A DNA stretch of 64,000 nt from Desulfobulbaceae bacterium (GCA_024640625.1 JAHEER010000004.1:28756-92755); one strand, 5' to 3'. Shown: positions 7,622 through 18,110, counted from the first letter of the stretch. A program made the numbers and translations. The notes: a model not told the origin generated them from the letters alone.

Positions 7622-9244
7622 ATGAAAGCGTCGGAACAACAGTCGATAACTTCGGTATGGATGTTCAGCCGTGAGTACGGCCGTCTCGCCGGCGCCGGTG
7701 GGGTGAAAGATGTGGTTTCCCAGCTGGCCACCTCTCTGGCCCGCTGGAACAACAGGAAAGTCAGCGTGGTGCTGCCCTGCTACGGATTCATGGAGCCGGA
7801 ACTCCTCGGTTTTACCAGGCTGCGAGATCCCCTTTATCCTGACAGATTTCTGGAATTCGATGTGGCCATGGATTATGCCGACCTGGAGCGCAGGGAGAGA
7901 GTCGGGGTCTGGCACACCGTTCAGGACAGAGTTCAGATCTATCTGCTCGAGGCCCAGCGCTTCCTTGAGAAACAGGGGGTGTACACTTATACCAGGGAAG
8001 AGTCCCAGCGCGAGCCTTGGAAAGTCATGGGGCAGGGTCACCTGGACTATTTTGCCATGAATGTTCTGCTGCAGAAGTCCGGTCTCGATTTACTCATGCT
8101 GCTGGATGAGAAACCGCAGATCATCCATTGCCACGACGGCCATACCGCCATTGTTCCGGCCCTCATCAGGGAGTGCAGCGGTTATCGGAATTATTTCCGT
8201 AACTCTTCAGCGCTGGTAACCATTCATAATGCCGGAGTCGGCTATCACCAGGAGGTTTCCGATCTGCCCTTTGTGCGGGCCATCACCGGTCTGCCCTGGC
8301 GGGTGATTCAGAATTCCTTGCTCGAGCACAGTTTCGATCCCTTTCTCGCCGCGGCGCCTTATGCAGCCATCAGCACGGTAAGTGAGAACTATGCCCAGGA
8401 ACTGCAGCAGACGGATGCCGACTACTTGACCGGTTGGCTCGGTCATCGACTTCTCGACAGCGGTGTCGTCATTGTCGGTATCACCAATGGTATCGACACC
8501 GAAGCGTTCAATCCGGCAGATCCTCAGAAAATGGACCTAGCCGCCGGCTTCAAAGTGGGTGGAACGGCCGAGGAACTGAGCGGAAAAGAGATCTGTAAAG
8601 AGGCGCTGCTGGCCGAGCTCAGCCTGCCGCCTGGTGACGACGAGGAGCGCATCGGTTTTCTAAGTGAGGATTCTGCCCGGCCGCTGTTTAGCTTTATCGG
8701 CCGGCTCAGCGAACAGAAAGGCGTCGATATTCTGATCGAAGCTGTGCAACTCTTCCTGGACGACGAGGTCGAGGCTTCGGTGGTGTGCCTGGGCAGCGGC
8801 TCGGAGGGGCTTGAACAGTCACTGGCCTTGGTGGCCCGGGACCCGCGTTATCAGGGTCAGCTCTGTTTTCTGAGGGCCTACAACCCAAAGCTGGCCAACC
8901 AGATTTACGCCGCCGGGGATTTTTTTGTTATTCCGTCACGCTACGAACCGTGCGGTTTGACCGACTACATAGCCCAGTTGTTCGGGAATCTGCCGATTGT
9001 CCATCATATAGGCGGCCTGGTGAAAGTGGTGGACGGAGTGACCGGCTTCGCCTACCGGGAGAACAGCCCGGAAAACCTGTACGAGGCGCTGCATCGGGCG
9101 CTCGCTGCGTTTTCAGACAGACCGCGGATCAGGGAGATGCAGGCGGCGGCGCTGGAGAAAATACAAGAGCAGCATACCTGGAAACGGGTCATGCAGGACT
9201 ATGTGCAACTTTATAAAACATGCAGGGCGGATAAAAAGTTATGA
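7622..9244 (+). CDS. glgA: glycogen/starch synthase (GT5 family)
   Basis: A 540-residue GT5 glucosyltransferase that elongates alpha-1,4-glucan from a nucleotide-glucose donor. The N-terminal half carries the GT5 domain (H-C-H-D-G-H-T-A near residue 165) and the C-terminal half the GT-B donor domain, with PLFSFIGRLSEQKGVDIL and SRYEPCGLTDYIAQLFG, containing the conserved E-P-C-G-L. The N-terminal donor-site K-T-G-G of classical GlgA is replaced by G-A-G-G (AGAGGVKDVV). I chose ATG 7622, with AGGGAA 12 bases upstream, over GTG 7592, which lacks a clear ribosome site. GAPDH follows after 65 bases without a terminator. Confidence 0.9.
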   Translation: MKASEQQSITSVWMFSREYGRLAGAGGVKDVVSQLATSLARWNNRKVSVVLPCYGFMEPELLGFTRLRDPLYPDRFLEFDVAMDYADLERRERVGVWHTVQDRVQIYLLEAQRFLEKQGVYTYTREESQREPWKVMGQGHLDYFAMNVLLQKSGLDLLMLLDEKPQIIHCHDGHTAIVPALIRECSGYRNYFRNSSALVTIHNAGVGYHQEVSDLPFVRAITGLPWRVIQNSLLEHSFDPFLAAAPYAAISTVSENYAQELQQTDADYLTGWLGHRLLDSGVVIVGITNGIDTEAFNPADPQKMDLAAGFKVGGTAEELSGKEICKEALLAELSLPPGDDEERIGFLSEDSARPLFSFIGRLSEQKGVDILIEAVQLFLDDEVEASVVCLGSGSEGLEQSLALVARDPRYQGQLCFLRAYNPKLANQIYAAGDFFVIPSRYEPCGLTDYIAQLFGNLPIVHHIGGLVKVVDGVTGFAYRENSPENLYEALHRALAAFSDRPRIREMQAAALEKIQEQHTWKRVMQDYVQLYKTCRADKKL

Positions 9245-9291
9245 GCCGGATCCTCTGCCATGTCAGATGGGAACCCCCGTTCAGAATGTAA

Positions 9292-10314
<1,023 letters not shown>

Positions 10315-10395
10315 CCTTATTGCCAATCTGCCTCATCCTGTTGCCGCTGGAACGGGAAACGGGCAGGGGATACGCGCTTTTTAAACTGAGCTCAG

Positions 10396-13300
10396 ATGAA
10401 TACGGTCAGTCATCGCAGCATCGATTCGGACGCTCTCAAGGCAAATCTTCTTGAGACCGCTGAACATGTGGAAATCCGTCCGGATCTGGCCAGGCTGCTG
10501 GAGGTGGTGGAAAAGTACCGGGGTATCCACACCCGGCTCGAAAGCCTCCTCTACGAGATCTGCCATCCCTACCGCAACTGGAACATCATCCTGCCGCTGC
10601 TCAGGAGTTTTGTGCTGAAGAACTTCCAGCACTACATCAAGACCGGCTGCGGGCCCGAAGCCTTCTCCCTGTTTTCCGGTCTCTTTTTCGAGGCCGCCCG
10701 GGATTCGCTCAAGAACAGCGGACTGCTCTCCCGGATTTTCGAGTCTCACTGGGACTGGATAGACAAGCTCACCAGCCAGCTCAATGGTAACGACCTGGCT
10801 GCTTTCGAGCAGCAACTCAACATCACTTTCGACCGTTTCATCGAGTTGGGAACAGGGGATGAAGAAGTATTGATTCATCTGATCCACGGCCGCCAATCGG
10901 TCAAGCGGGTAATCGCCAGGCTCCGCTCTCAGATCGAACGACTGGGGATCGATTGGGACTATCAATCGGCTGCCCGCCTGCTCCAGCTGGTTCTGCAGAT
11001 AAATTATGACTACTGGCTCCAGGAGGATGATCCCCTAGCCTGGATTGCCCAGCACAATCCTTCGGCACCGGTGGGTCTGCCAGGCGGGGATAGCTTCGCC
11101 AGGATCTCCCATCAAGCGTTGCAGGAGCATCGCCGTGAACTCGAGCTCATCGGTAGGGAACCTGATTCAGCATCCGCCCTCTCCCGCCTGCTGGTATTGC
11201 CCTCACACATAGAAATAGTGCGGATCTACAGGGAAATTCCCGGTTATCTCGGCCAGATCGCCGACCCGACCCTGACCGCACCTCCGGCAGACGGTGAATC
11301 CGCCCATCCCGCAGAAAACCTGAAGCTGCTCTTCATGTTCAAGATCATGGACACCAAAGGGCTTCATCTCATCCACGAGGAGACGCTGCGGGAAATCAAC
11401 TCCAGCCTGGTTATCCTGGTGCGGCGGCAGAGCTTTGAAGAAATAGAGGAATTTCTGCTGACCACTTTCGAGCTGCTCAAGGCGAACGTGCGCAAGTACC
11501 CCCACACTTCGCTGCAATGTATCCAGGTTTTGGGCGGCGAAGTATTCAAACGGGGCAACAGCAGGATGGTGGAGGCCTTTCTCTGGGGAGTCGTGCGCTT
11601 TGGTTTTCAACCCGCCAATGTATCCGGTGTCGACGAGGATTGGCAGCCGATCATCAACCCCGCCCACCTGAACAACATCAGGGTTTGGCTGAACCTGATC
11701 ATGCAGGAGCCGAAATGGTGCGGGACACTCTTTTCGGCCCTGATTATACATCTGAAATTGACCGGCACCTGCGTCAAGGACACCGATCTTTTCCAGCGAG
11801 ACATCACCGAGCTGCTGAACCAGCCCATCGAACCGATCTACAACCTGACCAAACAGTTTACCAAACTGATGCCCGTCTTTTTCAACGAGATCGGGGCCGA
11901 AGGCGAACTCCGCGATGTCTCCACCGAGCTCGACGAGATTCACCGGCGCAAGGACGTACTCATCCATTTTCTGAGGAAGCAGAGCCACGTCGAGAGTTCG
12001 AACCTGATCGTCGACTTCATCCGGGCCATCTTCATGTTCTGGAAAACCAGGGATAAACGACAACTGCTCCCCTTTATTCCCGCCGAAGTGTTTACCCAGA
12101 TTGCCGATACCGGCATTTTCGTTGACCATCAGAACCTGCTGGTCAATCGGGTCTTCGAGCGCTTCGAGCTGATCCAGATCGACGACGTCTTTCAGGTCGG
12201 CCAGAAGATGCTCACCTCTTTCGTTGATGAGCAGCAGGATTGCAAGCCCCAGGAACGACGCCGTTTCCTGTTGCTGGTCAGGATGTTCAGGCTGATTCAT
12301 AAAAAATACAATCTGGGCTTCCAGGAGCTGCGCTCTGAACTCAAACAGGCGGCGGCCGAGGGCTTTCCCGAGATGGAGCCTCTGCTGGACAAAATCGACG
12401 CCAGAGACACCTTCGGCATCCTTGAAGCAACTCTGGACGCCCTGGAGAATCTCAAGGAAATCATCCTCTCTGACGAACACTTCGAGGCCCGTGAGGATAT
12501 CTATTACAAACGGCACATCGCGGTCGATATCCCATCAGTCTATGGTCGCTACCGGGAAAAGAAATTCGACAGCCTGTCACTTACCTTTCGACTGGAGAAT
12601 CTGGCCAACATCTATTTGGAGCTACTGCCGGCCACGGTAAATCTATCCTTTATCACCAAGGCGACCTTTTACTCAATCACCAGGTGCCTTAAAGTCTATC
12701 GCAGGGCCCTGCACATCGATGGCATCGCCTCCCGAAAACTTGACACCTACCTGGCCCTGCTGGTCAGCTCTCTGAAAATCAGACGTTTTTCCTACACCCA
12801 GTACCTCGATATTTTCCGCGGTCTGTCGGAGGGCGTAAAAGACGTTATTTATGCCTACTACACCAATATTCATCAGAAGAACCTGTCGCTGATCATCCCC
12901 CAGATCGGCGGGGACAATCTGCTGCCGCGCTATAAGACGCTGTGGAACGAGACGGAGATGGGCAACACCGTCCACTCGATTTCCGAGGGATTTTTAAGAG
13001 ACCTCATTGCCTCGGCCTTCGGGCTCCAGCATTTGGACAATTTCATTCTGCGGATCATTCAGACCCTCGAAAGTCAGCGGGAAGTTCTGGATGAGAAAAC
13101 GCTCGATCTGCTGATGACCTACAACCCCGAGAACGCGATCTCGCTGCTTGACAAGGTCAATCCCTATACCCACGACCTCATCCATCTCGGCAATAAAGGG
13201 TTCAACCTGATAACCCTGACGGAGGAACATAAGCAGATACCGCCTGCCTTCGTCATCACCACCGAGGTGTTCCGCTGCCGCGAGGTAATTTTCGGATTCT

Positions 13301-14661
13301 CCAAGGCCAGGCAGGAATTCATGCAGCAGATCAGAAAAGCTTTGACCGCTATCGAGGAGCAGACCGGCAAGGTCTTCGGTTCTTCCGAGAAGCCGCTGCT
13401 GCTCTCGGTGCGCAGCGGCAGTGCCATCTCCATGCCGGGAATGATGGCCACGGTCCACAACGTCGGCCAGAATGAAGATCTGGTGCAGGAATTCATCAGC
13501 GTCCACGGCAACGAATATTTTGCCTGGGACAACTATCGACGTTTTCTGCAGTCCTGGGCAATGATTTCCGGGGTCGAGAGGGAAGATTTTCAAGAATTAA
13601 TGGACGAGGCCAAGGCGCGTCACCAGGTCGTCCTAAAGCGCCAGTTCACCGCGGCGCAGATGAAGGAACTGGCCCTGAATTACCAGAAGCTGGTGCGGCG
13701 CCGGGGACTCGGCATTCCCGACGATCCCTGGCTCCAGTTGATCGGTGCCATCGAGATGGTGCTGGACTCGTGGGACAACCAGAAATCCATCGATTACCGT
13801 CGGATCATGGATGTTTCTCCATCCTGGGGGACGGCGGTCATTGTCCAAGCCATGGTCTTCGGCAATCGCAGTGAAGGCTCCGGTTCCGGCGTGCTGTTCA
13901 CTGCCCACCCGTATCGTAAAGTACAGCGGGTGGCGCTCTGGGGTGATTACGCTTACCAGGATCAGGGCGAGGATATTGTCTCCGGACTGGTGACCTCCTA
14001 TCCGATTTCCATCGAACAGGCAGAGATCGACGGCCGCTCCCGGGATGATACCCTGGAAATCAGATTTCCCGAGATCTACCAGCAGCTTCTTTCCATTTCC
14101 AGGGAACTGGTCTATGACAAACGCTGGAGCCCCCAGGAAATCGAGTTCACCTTCGAAGGCCCCGATTCCGAGGATCTTTACATTCTGCAGACCCGCGACA
14201 TGATTACCATCAAGCAGAAAGAGCTCCTCAACGTGTTTGTGGAAACATCGGACCTGGATCAATCGACGCTTGCCAAAGGTATTGGCGTGTCAGGCTCGGC
14301 GCTGGCGGGCAAAGCGGTGTTTACCAGTGAGGACATCGCCCTGCTGCGGGCCAGAGAGCCGGAGACGCCGCTCATCCTGATCCGCCAGGACACCGTTCCC
14401 GAAGACATCACCATTATTTCGTTGACCGACGGACTGCTTACCTCCCGTGGCGGCCAGACCTCGCACGCCTCGGTGGTGGCGGTGCGGTTGGAGAAGACCT
14501 GTGTGGTCGGCTGCAAACAGCTTCGCGTCTATGAGAGCCATGCCGAGGTAAACGGCCACCGGATCGAGTTTGGCGACGAGGTTTCGATCGATGGTCGCAA
14601 CGGGCTCCTGCTCAGAGGCAGTCATCCTGTCAGAGAAGAAATGCATATTCTGCCGATTTAG
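10396..14661 (+). CDS. PPDK-type ATP-grasp and phosphohistidine protein with large helical N-terminus
   Basis: A 1421-residue protein. Residues 1 to about 900 show no family I can name and look all-helical with few glycines. From about residue 925 a pyruvate-phosphate-dikinase-type ATP-binding domain begins (LGNKGFNLITLTEEHKQIPP, then SVRSGSAISMPGMMATV). The swivelling phosphohistidine domain follows with His1357 in SRGGQTSHASVVA. The protein ends about 65 residues later, so the PEP/pyruvate-binding TIM barrel of PPDK and PEP synthase is absent. It can therefore be expected to phosphorylate its own histidine from ATP, but the acceptor is unknown. Neighbouring glgA and gap suggest central carbon or glucan metabolism. 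It is not a standard ppdK or ppsA. Ribosome site is weak. Confidence 0.85.
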   Translation: MNTVSHRSIDSDALKANLLETAEHVEIRPDLARLLEVVEKYRGIHTRLESLLYEICHPYRNWNIILPLLRSFVLKNFQHYIKTGCGPEAFSLFSGLFFEAARDSLKNSGLLSRIFESHWDWIDKLTSQLNGNDLAAFEQQLNITFDRFIELGTGDEEVLIHLIHGRQSVKRVIARLRSQIERLGIDWDYQSAARLLQLVLQINYDYWLQEDDPLAWIAQHNPSAPVGLPGGDSFARISHQALQEHRRELELIGREPDSASALSRLLVLPSHIEIVRIYREIPGYLGQIADPTLTAPPADGESAHPAENLKLLFMFKIMDTKGLHLIHEETLREINSSLVILVRRQSFEEIEEFLLTTFELLKANVRKYPHTSLQCIQVLGGEVFKRGNSRMVEAFLWGVVRFGFQPANVSGVDEDWQPIINPAHLNNIRVWLNLIMQEPKWCGTLFSALIIHLKLTGTCVKDTDLFQRDITELLNQPIEPIYNLTKQFTKLMPVFFNEIGAEGELRDVSTELDEIHRRKDVLIHFLRKQSHVESSNLIVDFIRAIFMFWKTRDKRQLLPFIPAEVFTQIADTGIFVDHQNLLVNRVFERFELIQIDDVFQVGQKMLTSFVDEQQDCKPQERRRFLLLVRMFRLIHKKYNLGFQELRSELKQAAAEGFPEMEPLLDKIDARDTFGILEATLDALENLKEIILSDEHFEAREDIYYKRHIAVDIPSVYGRYREKKFDSLSLTFRLENLANIYLELLPATVNLSFITKATFYSITRCLKVYRRALHIDGIASRKLDTYLALLVSSLKIRRFSYTQYLDIFRGLSEGVKDVIYAYYTNIHQKNLSLIIPQIGGDNLLPRYKTLWNETEMGNTVHSISEGFLRDLIASAFGLQHLDNFILRIIQTLESQREVLDEKTLDLLMTYNPENAISLLDKVNPYTHDLIHLGNKGFNLITLTEEHKQIPPAFVITTEVFRCREVIFGFSKARQEFMQQIRKALTAIEEQTGKVFGSSEKPLLLSVRSGSAISMPGMMATVHNVGQNEDLVQEFISVHGNEYFAWDNYRRFLQSWAMISGVEREDFQELMDEAKARHQVVLKRQFTAAQMKELALNYQKLVRRRGLGIPDDPWLQLIGAIEMVLDSWDNQKSIDYRRIMDVSPSWGTAVIVQAMVFGNRSEGSGSGVLFTAHPYRKVQRVALWGDYAYQDQGEDIVSGLVTSYPISIEQAEIDGRSRDDTLEIRFPEIYQQLLSISRELVYDKRWSPQEIEFTFEGPDSEDLYILQTRDMITIKQKELLNVFVETSDLDQSTLAKGIGVSGSALAGKAVFTSEDIALLRAREPETPLILIRQDTVPEDITIISLTDGLLTSRGGQTSHASVVAVRLEKTCVVGCKQLRVYESHAEVNGHRIEFGDEVSIDGRNGLLLRGSHPVREEMHILPI

Positions 14662-14745
14662 GCCATGGAATTCAGTTTTACACCAATTTCTGGAAAACGA
14701 CGGCTCCGGTGGCCAGGTACTAAGCGGTGCGGCGCTTTCTGAAAA

Positions 14746-14772
14746 GCTCATCAGCAGTGACTGATGATGAGC
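14746..14772 (+). repeat. 8-bp hairpin upstream of the SAP-like gene
   Basis: Perfect arms GCTCATCA (14746-14753) and TGATGAGC (14765-14772) enclose 11 bases. No T-run follows. It lies 85-39 bases after the PPDK-like gene stop and before the small gene at 14811, so it may be an RNA-stabilising or attenuating structure. Confidence 0.45.
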
Positions 14773-14810
14773 ACGCAACACGAAAAACTAAATCCAAGTA
14801 AGAGGAAGAT

Positions 14811-15032
14811 ATGAAAAAGCAGAAACTATTGAAAGGTTCCCCCTTGTTTGCTTTAGCCAGGACCAAGGCGCGGCGGCTCGATATCGAAAGCAAGGGGCTG
14901 AAAATGGCGGAACTGATCCATACGGTGCAGCTCAAAGAAGGGCACCAGGATTGTTTCACCAGAAAAGAAACCTGCTCTGAGCGGGACTGCTGCTGGCAGC
15001 TGTCCTGCGGTGCGAAAATGGTAAACGACTAG
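14811..15032 (+). CDS. small SAP-like, cysteine-rich protein
   Basis: A 73-residue basic protein. The N-terminal part (about residues 12-40, ARTKARRLDIESKGLKMAEL) resembles a SAP/Rho-N type helix-turn-helix that binds nucleic acids. The C-terminal part holds five cysteines in the order C-x6-C-x4-C-C-x4-C (DCFTRKETCSERDCCWQLSC), a likely metal-binding knuckle. Comparable SAP-plus-DCF...C proteins are, from memory, common in sulfate reducers; exact function is unknown. AGAGGA lies 7-8 bases before the ATG. Its TAG stop shares the CTAG tetramer with the stop of the convergent DUF2892 gene. Confidence 0.72.
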   Translation: MKKQKLLKGSPLFALARTKARRLDIESKGLKMAELIHTVQLKEGHQDCFTRKETCSERDCCWQLSCGAKMVND

Positions 15033-15247
15033 TTTTGCTGCCTGCTCTCGGGTATGCCCAGGGCTTTGAGGATCAGGCCCATGGGACACTTTTTTGAAAA
15101 ACCGAACTGCAGCAGGTTGAGCCCCACGAACGCAGTGAATAACAGCCAGTATTTACTGTGAAAAATTGGGCTGGCCTCAACACCTAAAGCGAGGCTTGCG
15201 AGAATGAAAAAGCCGGCGATTGCGTGAATCCAGTCATTAATGATCAT
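15029..15247 (-). CDS. DUF2892 family inner-membrane protein
   Basis: A 72-residue protein with two membrane segments (about residues 6-24 and 33-50) and the YgaP-like signature NLLQFGFSKKCPMGLILKALG with the conserved Cys-Pro. Such proteins often accompany ArsR regulators and rhodaneses and are suspected to act in sulfur or thiol handling. The ArsR gene lies just upstream in the same direction (54-base gap), implying a two-gene operon. Confidence 0.85.
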   Translation of the reverse strand: MIINDWIHAIAGFFILASLALGVEASPIFHSKYWLLFTAFVGLNLLQFGFSKKCPMGLILKALGIPESRQQN

Positions 15248-15300
15248 GGTACTACTCGGGTGGTTGAGTTTGTCTGATAGGTAATCGGTTCACTTGCAGT

Positions 15301-15600
15301 TTAAAGGTCGGGACAGAAAAGATGCCGCATCTTCTGGATTAGTTCCAAGATGCGCTGGTCGGTAATTCTGTTGTAAATGAAATTGGCGTCTTTACGGAAG
15401 TCAATAATGCCCTGACTTCTCAAAATGTTCAGGTGTTGGGAGACGTTTGCGTTGGTGGTCTTCACCTGCTCCCTTATGTCTCCCACCGACATCTCTTCTT
15501 CCTGAAGCAGGCAGAGAATTTTGAGCCGGATCGGGTGGGACATCGACTTGAGCAGTTTGGATATGACCTCGATCTGTTCATCTTTCATGTCTTCTTGCAT
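15301..15600 (-). CDS. ArsR/SmtB family transcriptional regulator
   Basis: The 99-residue winged-helix protein matches ArsR: SKLLKSMSHPIRLKILCLL, recognition helix TTNANVSQHLNILRSQGII and the wing FRKDANFIYNRI. The classical metal site E-L-C-V-C-D-L in helix 3 is absent (LCLLQEEEMSVGDI has one Cys), but a C-terminal Cys (HLFCPDL) is present, so it may sense sulfide/persulfide or another thiol signal instead of arsenic. It probably controls itself and the downstream DUF2892 gene. Confidence 0.92.
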   Translation of the reverse strand: MQEDMKDEQIEVISKLLKSMSHPIRLKILCLLQEEEMSVGDIREQVKTTNANVSQHLNILRSQGIIDFRKDANFIYNRITDQRILELIQKMRHLFCPDL

Positions 15601-16044
15601 GACGGCTCCCTCTTAGCCTGGTTTCCATCCGGAAACGGCCCTTTTAGCAGATATCTAGTTGTGCTCGAAATCTTAACCCCGGACGCACTTCCGCCTGCGG
15701 CAGAATTCCTCGCACGCCATTATCTTGAAGCAAAAGTACTGGTTTCCCATAGAAAACTGTCTTAGTTATTTCAGCGTTTAATTTAATTTTCAAGTAATAA
15801 ACTGTAAAGAACTTTTTGGCCAAGGCCAAGGCTTCTTATTTAAGTATTTATATTTATTAATAATATATATTCGTCCAGCATGCATTATGAAGTGGTTTTC
15901 GGAGTGACGGTGTAAAAGGATAAGAATTCTTGCTTATATCAGATATATTGATATTATAGTTAAAATTGATTTGGAAATTGTTCGGGTCTTTTTGAATTTT
16001 ATCGTTTGCACTGTCCAGCAGTCAGATTTCAGGTGGAGACTTCA
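15601..16044. other. AT-rich divergent intergenic region before acs
   Basis: This 444-base gap between the arsR start (minus) and acs (plus) becomes very AT-rich from about 15770 to 15990, with long A/T runs around 15840-15870. It must hold promoters for both sides, but several -10-like boxes compete and I cannot choose one. No ORF or RNA gene is supported. Confidence 0.5.
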
Positions 16045-18042
16045 ATGAGTGAAGTTGACGAAAAGATAACCAGTCTGTTAAGCGAGGACCGATATTTCGA
16101 GCCGCCGATTGAAGGCAGCCAGCACGCCTGGATAAATGATATAGCTCAGTATCAAAGTACCTACGACCGTTCCATGGAGGATCTGGAGGGCTACTGGCAG
16201 GAGCGGGCCGAAGAGCTGGTGAGCTGGTATACTCCCTGGCGGTCGGTGCTTGACGCCGATCTTTATAAACCGGAAATCCGCTGGTTTGACGGGGCCACTC
16301 TCAATGTTTGCTATAATTGCCTGGATCGCCATGTCGAACATGGGAAAGGTGAAAAAATCGCCTTGATCTGGCAGGGGGAGCCCGAAGATGAAGTCCGTAC
16401 CTATACTTACCGGCAGCTGCTCGACGAGGTCTGCCGATGCGCCAATGTCTTGAAGAAAAAAGGGGTGCAAAAAGGTGACCGGGTGGCGGTTTATCTGCCG
16501 ATGATTCCGGAACTGGTAATCAGCCTGCTTGCCTGCGCAAGAATTGGAGCGATACACTCGGTGGTGTTCGCCGGTTTTTCAGCTGTCAGTTTGCAAAACA
16601 GGATAGAAGATTGCGAGGCTTCGCTGCTCATCACTGCCGATGCGGTACTCAGGGCGGGCAAGAGCATCGCCCTGAAACCGAATGGGGATGAGGCGCTCGA
16701 AGAGTGTGATTCGGTTGATCACTGCCTGGTCGTGCGCCGGGCCGGCAATGAAGTGGCCATGCAGCCCGGGCGGGACAGCTGGTGGCATGATGAAATGAGC
16801 GGCGCCGATATCACCGTCACGTGCACTCCCGAGCCGATGGCTGCGGAAGATATGCTGTTTATTCTTTACACCTCCGGCTCGACCGGCAAGCCCAAAGGGG
16901 TAGTGCATACCAGCGGGGGATATTTGACCTATGTCCTCCATACCATGCAGATGGTATTTGATCTAAGAGACGATGATGTCTACTGGTGCACCGCCGATGT
17001 CGGCTGGATTACCGGTCACTCCTATCTTCTTTACGGACCGCTGGGCTGGGGCACTACCACCGTGATGTTTGAAGGGGTACCATCCTATCCCGGTCCTGAT
17101 CGATTCTGGCAGATAATCGAGAAATTCGGTGTCACCATTTTCTACACCGCTCCGACGATGATCAGGGCGCTTATGCGTTTCGGCGCTGAACCGATCAAAA
17201 AGCATGACATCTCCTCCCTGCGCATCCTCGGCTCAGTGGGTGAACCTATTAATCCGGAGGCCTGGATGTGGTATCATCTCAATGTCGGAGGCGGTAACGT
17301 GCCCATCGTCGATACCTGGTGGCAGACCGAGACTGGCGGTATCATGATATCACCTCTCCCCTACGCAACCAGATTGAAACCGGGCTCGGCCACCATGCCT
17401 TTGCCCGGGGTCGATGCGGCCATTCTCACCGAAGAAGGCAACGAGGCCAGCGTGAACGAAGGCGGCCACCTCGTTATCCGGAAACCGTGGCCAGGGATGT
17501 TCAGGGGGATATATGGCGATCCCGAACGTTTTCGCCGCACCTATTTCGAAGAATTTCCAGGCTGTTACGATGCCGGCGATGGGGCACGCTGCGACGAAAA
17601 CGGCTACTATTGGATTATGGGCCGGCTCGATGATGTGATAAATGTCTCGGGGCATCGGCTGGGTACCGCGGAGATCGAGTCGGCGCTGGTCTCTCATTCC
17701 CATGTCAATGAGGCAGCAGTGGTCGGCATGCCGCACCCGATAAAAGGGCAGGCCATTTACGCCTTTGTGACGCTCGTTCCCGGCATCGAGGAAAACGCCG
17801 AATTACTCGCCGATCTTCGCGTCCATGTGCGCACGGAGATTGGGCCGATAGCTTCGCCGGATACCATCCAATATGCCCCTGGACTGCCCAAGACCCGCAG
17901 CGGCAAAATCATGCGCCGCATCCTGCGGAAAATTGCCTCGAACGATTTCGGCGACTTCGGCGACATCTCCACCCTGGCCGATCCCACCGTGGTTGATGAT
18001 CTGATTGACGGCAAGAAGACACTGGACAACGAATTTTTCTAG
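16045..18042 (+). CDS. acs: acetyl-CoA synthetase (AMP-forming)
   Basis: Acs activates acetate with ATP to acetyl-AMP and then acetyl-CoA. The 665-residue protein has the N-terminal ACAS domain, the P-loop-like YTSGSTGKPKGVVHT, VDTWWQTETGG, and the hinge region GRLDDVINVSGHRLGTAEIES. The regulatory, acetylatable lysine is Lys621 in KTRSGKIMRRILRK. I start at ATG 16045, which has AGGTGGAG at 16031-16038; an ATG 39 bases upstream gives a short extension without a ribosome site. An extended hairpin follows the stop, and the cNMP/CBS/DUF294 and exonuclease genes typical of acetate loci come next. Confidence 0.97.
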   Translation: MSEVDEKITSLLSEDRYFEPPIEGSQHAWINDIAQYQSTYDRSMEDLEGYWQERAEELVSWYTPWRSVLDADLYKPEIRWFDGATLNVCYNCLDRHVEHGKGEKIALIWQGEPEDEVRTYTYRQLLDEVCRCANVLKKKGVQKGDRVAVYLPMIPELVISLLACARIGAIHSVVFAGFSAVSLQNRIEDCEASLLITADAVLRAGKSIALKPNGDEALEECDSVDHCLVVRRAGNEVAMQPGRDSWWHDEMSGADITVTCTPEPMAAEDMLFILYTSGSTGKPKGVVHTSGGYLTYVLHTMQMVFDLRDDDVYWCTADVGWITGHSYLLYGPLGWGTTTVMFEGVPSYPGPDRFWQIIEKFGVTIFYTAPTMIRALMRFGAEPIKKHDISSLRILGSVGEPINPEAWMWYHLNVGGGNVPIVDTWWQTETGGIMISPLPYATRLKPGSATMPLPGVDAAILTEEGNEASVNEGGHLVIRKPWPGMFRGIYGDPERFRRTYFEEFPGCYDAGDGARCDENGYYWIMGRLDDVINVSGHRLGTAEIESALVSHSHVNEAAVVGMPHPIKGQAIYAFVTLVPGIEENAELLADLRVHVRTEIGPIASPDTIQYAPGLPKTRSGKIMRRILRKIASNDFGDFGDISTLADPTVVDDLIDGKKTLDNEFF

Positions 18043-18050
18043 ATCTGTGA

Positions 18051-18110
18051 GGGACACAATACCCATGGTGTCCCTAAAAAAAAATCGGGACACCATGGGT
18101 ATTGTGCCCC
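18051..18110 (+). repeat. long hairpin with internally symmetrical arms after acs
   Basis: Arms 18051-18074 and 18087-18110 are inverted copies matching at 23 of 24 positions (the mismatch is at 18054/18107), giving 20 uninterrupted pairs around a 12-base loop containing nine A in a row. Each arm also begins GGGACAC and, in the left arm, ends GTGTCCC, so the left arm is itself an interrupted palindrome. It starts 9 bases after the acs stop. No T-run follows on the plus strand. It could stop transcription or exonucleases, or be a REP-like mobile element. Confidence 0.85.
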
